In this document: one piece after another, positions 62,221-64,000 of the stretch
Layout of the letters: the number at the start of each line of letters is the position of its first letter
Numbering within the stretch: position 1 is the stretch's first letter
Notes under the pieces: generated by a model
Seen by the model: the letters and a program-made list of their open reading frames with translations, nothing else
Told to the model about the DNA's origin: nothing
The model's database searches: none
Translations under genes and position numbers: made by a program
Assembly (NCBI GenBank): GCA_963575745.1
Contig: CAUYUJ010018616.1
Location: 64,680-128,679 of the forward strand
Direction of reading: 5' to 3'
DNA: 64,000 nucleotides
Source: Prorocentrum cordatum
Lineage: Eukaryota; Sar; Dinophyceae; Prorocentrales; Prorocentraceae

Positions 62221-62529
62221 CGGAGCAACCCGCATGCACGCCCCAGCCGCCGGGGGTTGAAAACAAACTCTTCCCACCTGGGTCTTCCTACGGCAAGGAC
62301 TCGCGCACCTATACCTCGCCTCGCCCACGCCCGCGTCACGCACGACACGAAAAACCCAAACCCATGTCCAAATTGGAGGACCTCGTTTCAATGCGGTCTC
62401 AATCAACCCCCGACGCCCGATCCTCGTTCTCCTCCTCCTCCTCCTCCACCTCCTCCTCCTCCTACTCACCCTTGTCCCTCCTCTGGCTACTTCCACGAGG
62501 ACGAAGACAATGACGACGCTGACACCGAC
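62221..62529. other. No gene recognised; short (TCC)n
   Basis: Unassigned sequence with a TCC patch at 62431-62462. Confidence 0.5.
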
Positions 62530-62674
62530 TATACTTCGCCTACGACAACTACTACAACTACAACTACAACAACAACTACTACTACTACTGATACTACTAC
62601 CACTAATTCCACTACTACTACTGCTACTGCTACTGCTACTGCTACTACCACTACTACTACTACTACTACTACGC

Positions 62675-62707
<33 letters not shown>

Positions 62708-62724
62708 ATACTACCCCTACCACT

Positions 62725-62766
<42 letters not shown>

Positions 62767-62872
62767 GCTACTAAGACAACTACGACTACTAGAAATTACA
62801 AGTACCTTGATCACTACTACTACTCCTACTTCCACTACTACTACTACTACTACTACTACTTCGACGACGACG

Positions 62873-62906
<34 letters not shown>

Positions 62907-62976
62907 CTACTACTCCTCCTACTACTACTACTACTACTACTGCTACGAGCAACACTGCGACGACCACGACTACTAT

Positions 62977-63035
<59 letters not shown>

Positions 63036-63038
63036 TGC

Positions 63039-63072
<34 letters not shown>

Positions 63073-63254
63073 GACTACTACGACTACTACTACTACTACT
63101 ACTACTGCTGCTGCTACTACTACTACTACTACTACGACTACTGCTACAACTACAACTAGTGTTACTACTACTGATACGCCTACAATCGGCACAACAACAA
63201 CTACAACTAGTAATACTACTACCACACCATCTACTACTACTACTACGACGACTA

Positions 63255-63311
<57 letters not shown>

Positions 63312-63352
63312 TAGGTACTGCTACTGCTACCGCTACTACAACTACAACTCCA

Positions 63353-63390
<38 letters not shown>

Positions 63391-63457
63391 CAGTACTACT
63401 ACTATCACCAGTACTACTACCACTACTACTACTACTACTACTAAAAATACAACTACG

Positions 63458-63513
<56 letters not shown>

Positions 63514-63575
63514 CAGTCCTACTACTATTTCAGCTACCACTTCTACTACTACTACTACTGCTACTACTACTACTG

Positions 63576-63612
<37 letters not shown>

Positions 63613-63618
63613 GACCAA

Positions 63619-63710
<92 letters not shown>

Positions 63711-64000
63711 CTACTACTAGTACTAGTACTACTACTACCACTACTACTACTATTATTACTACTACTACTACTACTGCTTCTACTGCTACTACTACAATTA
63801 CAACCACATCTACGAATAGTACTACTCCTGCTACTACTGTTGATCACAACTACGACCACCACGACTACTACTACTACGACTACTACTGCTACTACTACTA
63901 CTGCTACTACGACGACGACAGCTACTACTACCACTACTTCTCTGAGTTCCACCACTTCTACTACGACTACGACTACATGCGACACCACAACTACTACTCT
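62530..64000. repeat. About 1.5-kb (ACT)n / (TAC)n triplet array, runs off the right edge
   Basis: Almost continuous ACT/CTA/TAC triplets with ACC, GCT and GAC variants. Plus frames give Thr or Tyr runs, the minus frame gives a Val or Ser run over 500 codons long. These are consequences of the triplet array and are not annotated as genes. Confidence 0.95.

Noticed and set aside
62152-63988. Poly-Val, poly-Ser, poly-Thr and poly-Tyr frames
   Set aside because: Encoded by the (ACT)n triplet array.
1-64000. tRNA, rRNA, snRNA, CRISPR array or bacterial operon
   Set aside because: Looked for by eye; no cloverleaf with CCA-type flanks, no rRNA signature, no regularly spaced unique spacers, no operon-like gene runs.

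Overview
This is a nuclear genome window from a dinoflagellate. The best evidence is a perfect 22-nt copy of the dinoflagellate spliced leader (DinoSL) in genomic DNA at 33043-33064 on the minus strand, plus three degenerate relics (1630-1666, 43480-43501, 50914-50934). Other support: high GC content, few intact genes in much repeat DNA, a pentatricopeptide (PPR) gene of dinoflagellate type, LINE retroelements with an endonuclease-RT-RNase H layout, and very abundant (GGA)n/(TCC)n microsatellites. The species cannot be fixed from the sequence; a large-genome core dinoflagellate such as Prorocentrum or Polarella would fit. No rRNA, tRNA, CRISPR array or bacterial operon was seen.

Layout. 1-1.7 kb: decayed PPR gene read leftward, headed by a double spliced-leader relic. 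2.4-7.2 kb: decayed rightward LINE remains (RT part, then RNase H part), separated by a (TCC)n tract and a 1.9-kb foldback-like element with 46-bp terminal inverted repeats and a TG-rich core. 8-14.4 kb: microsatellites, a 100-N gap, small inverted-repeat elements, three copies of one repeat and a few candidate minus-strand exons, the best an SH3-like exon at 13.9-14.4 kb. 14.5-16.4 kb: two copies of an 84-bp-periodic dispersed element. 16.5-20.5 kb: a LINE with an open RT-RNase H frame and a poly(A) tail, set inside a (GGA)n tract with a 27-bp target duplication. 21.5-27.2 kb: a 4.6-kb 28-bp satellite bracketed by C-rich and G-rich repeats in inverted orientation. 30.8-31.1 kb: a 173-bp hairpin element with a 22-bp target duplication. 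31.8-33.2 kb: an SL-tagged intronless gene embedded in (GGA)n. 33.4-34.8 kb: small MITE-like elements. 36.6-43.5 kb: a long LINE (ORF1 zinc-finger/coiled coil; ORF2 endonuclease-RT-RNase H with several disabling changes). 46-50 kb: third 84-bp-family copy and microsatellites. 50.1-50.9 kb: an intact secreted lipocalin-like gene with an SL relic. 53-64 kb: mostly simple and tandem repeats, ending in about 1.5 kb of (ACT)n.

Unifying picture (inference). Much of the recognisable coding matter came through RNA: SL-tagged cDNAs and LINEs. Three of the four SL relics, and both ends of the better-preserved LINE, abut (GGA)n/(TCC)n tracts. This suggests that these microsatellites act as landing sites for reverse-transcribed DNA.
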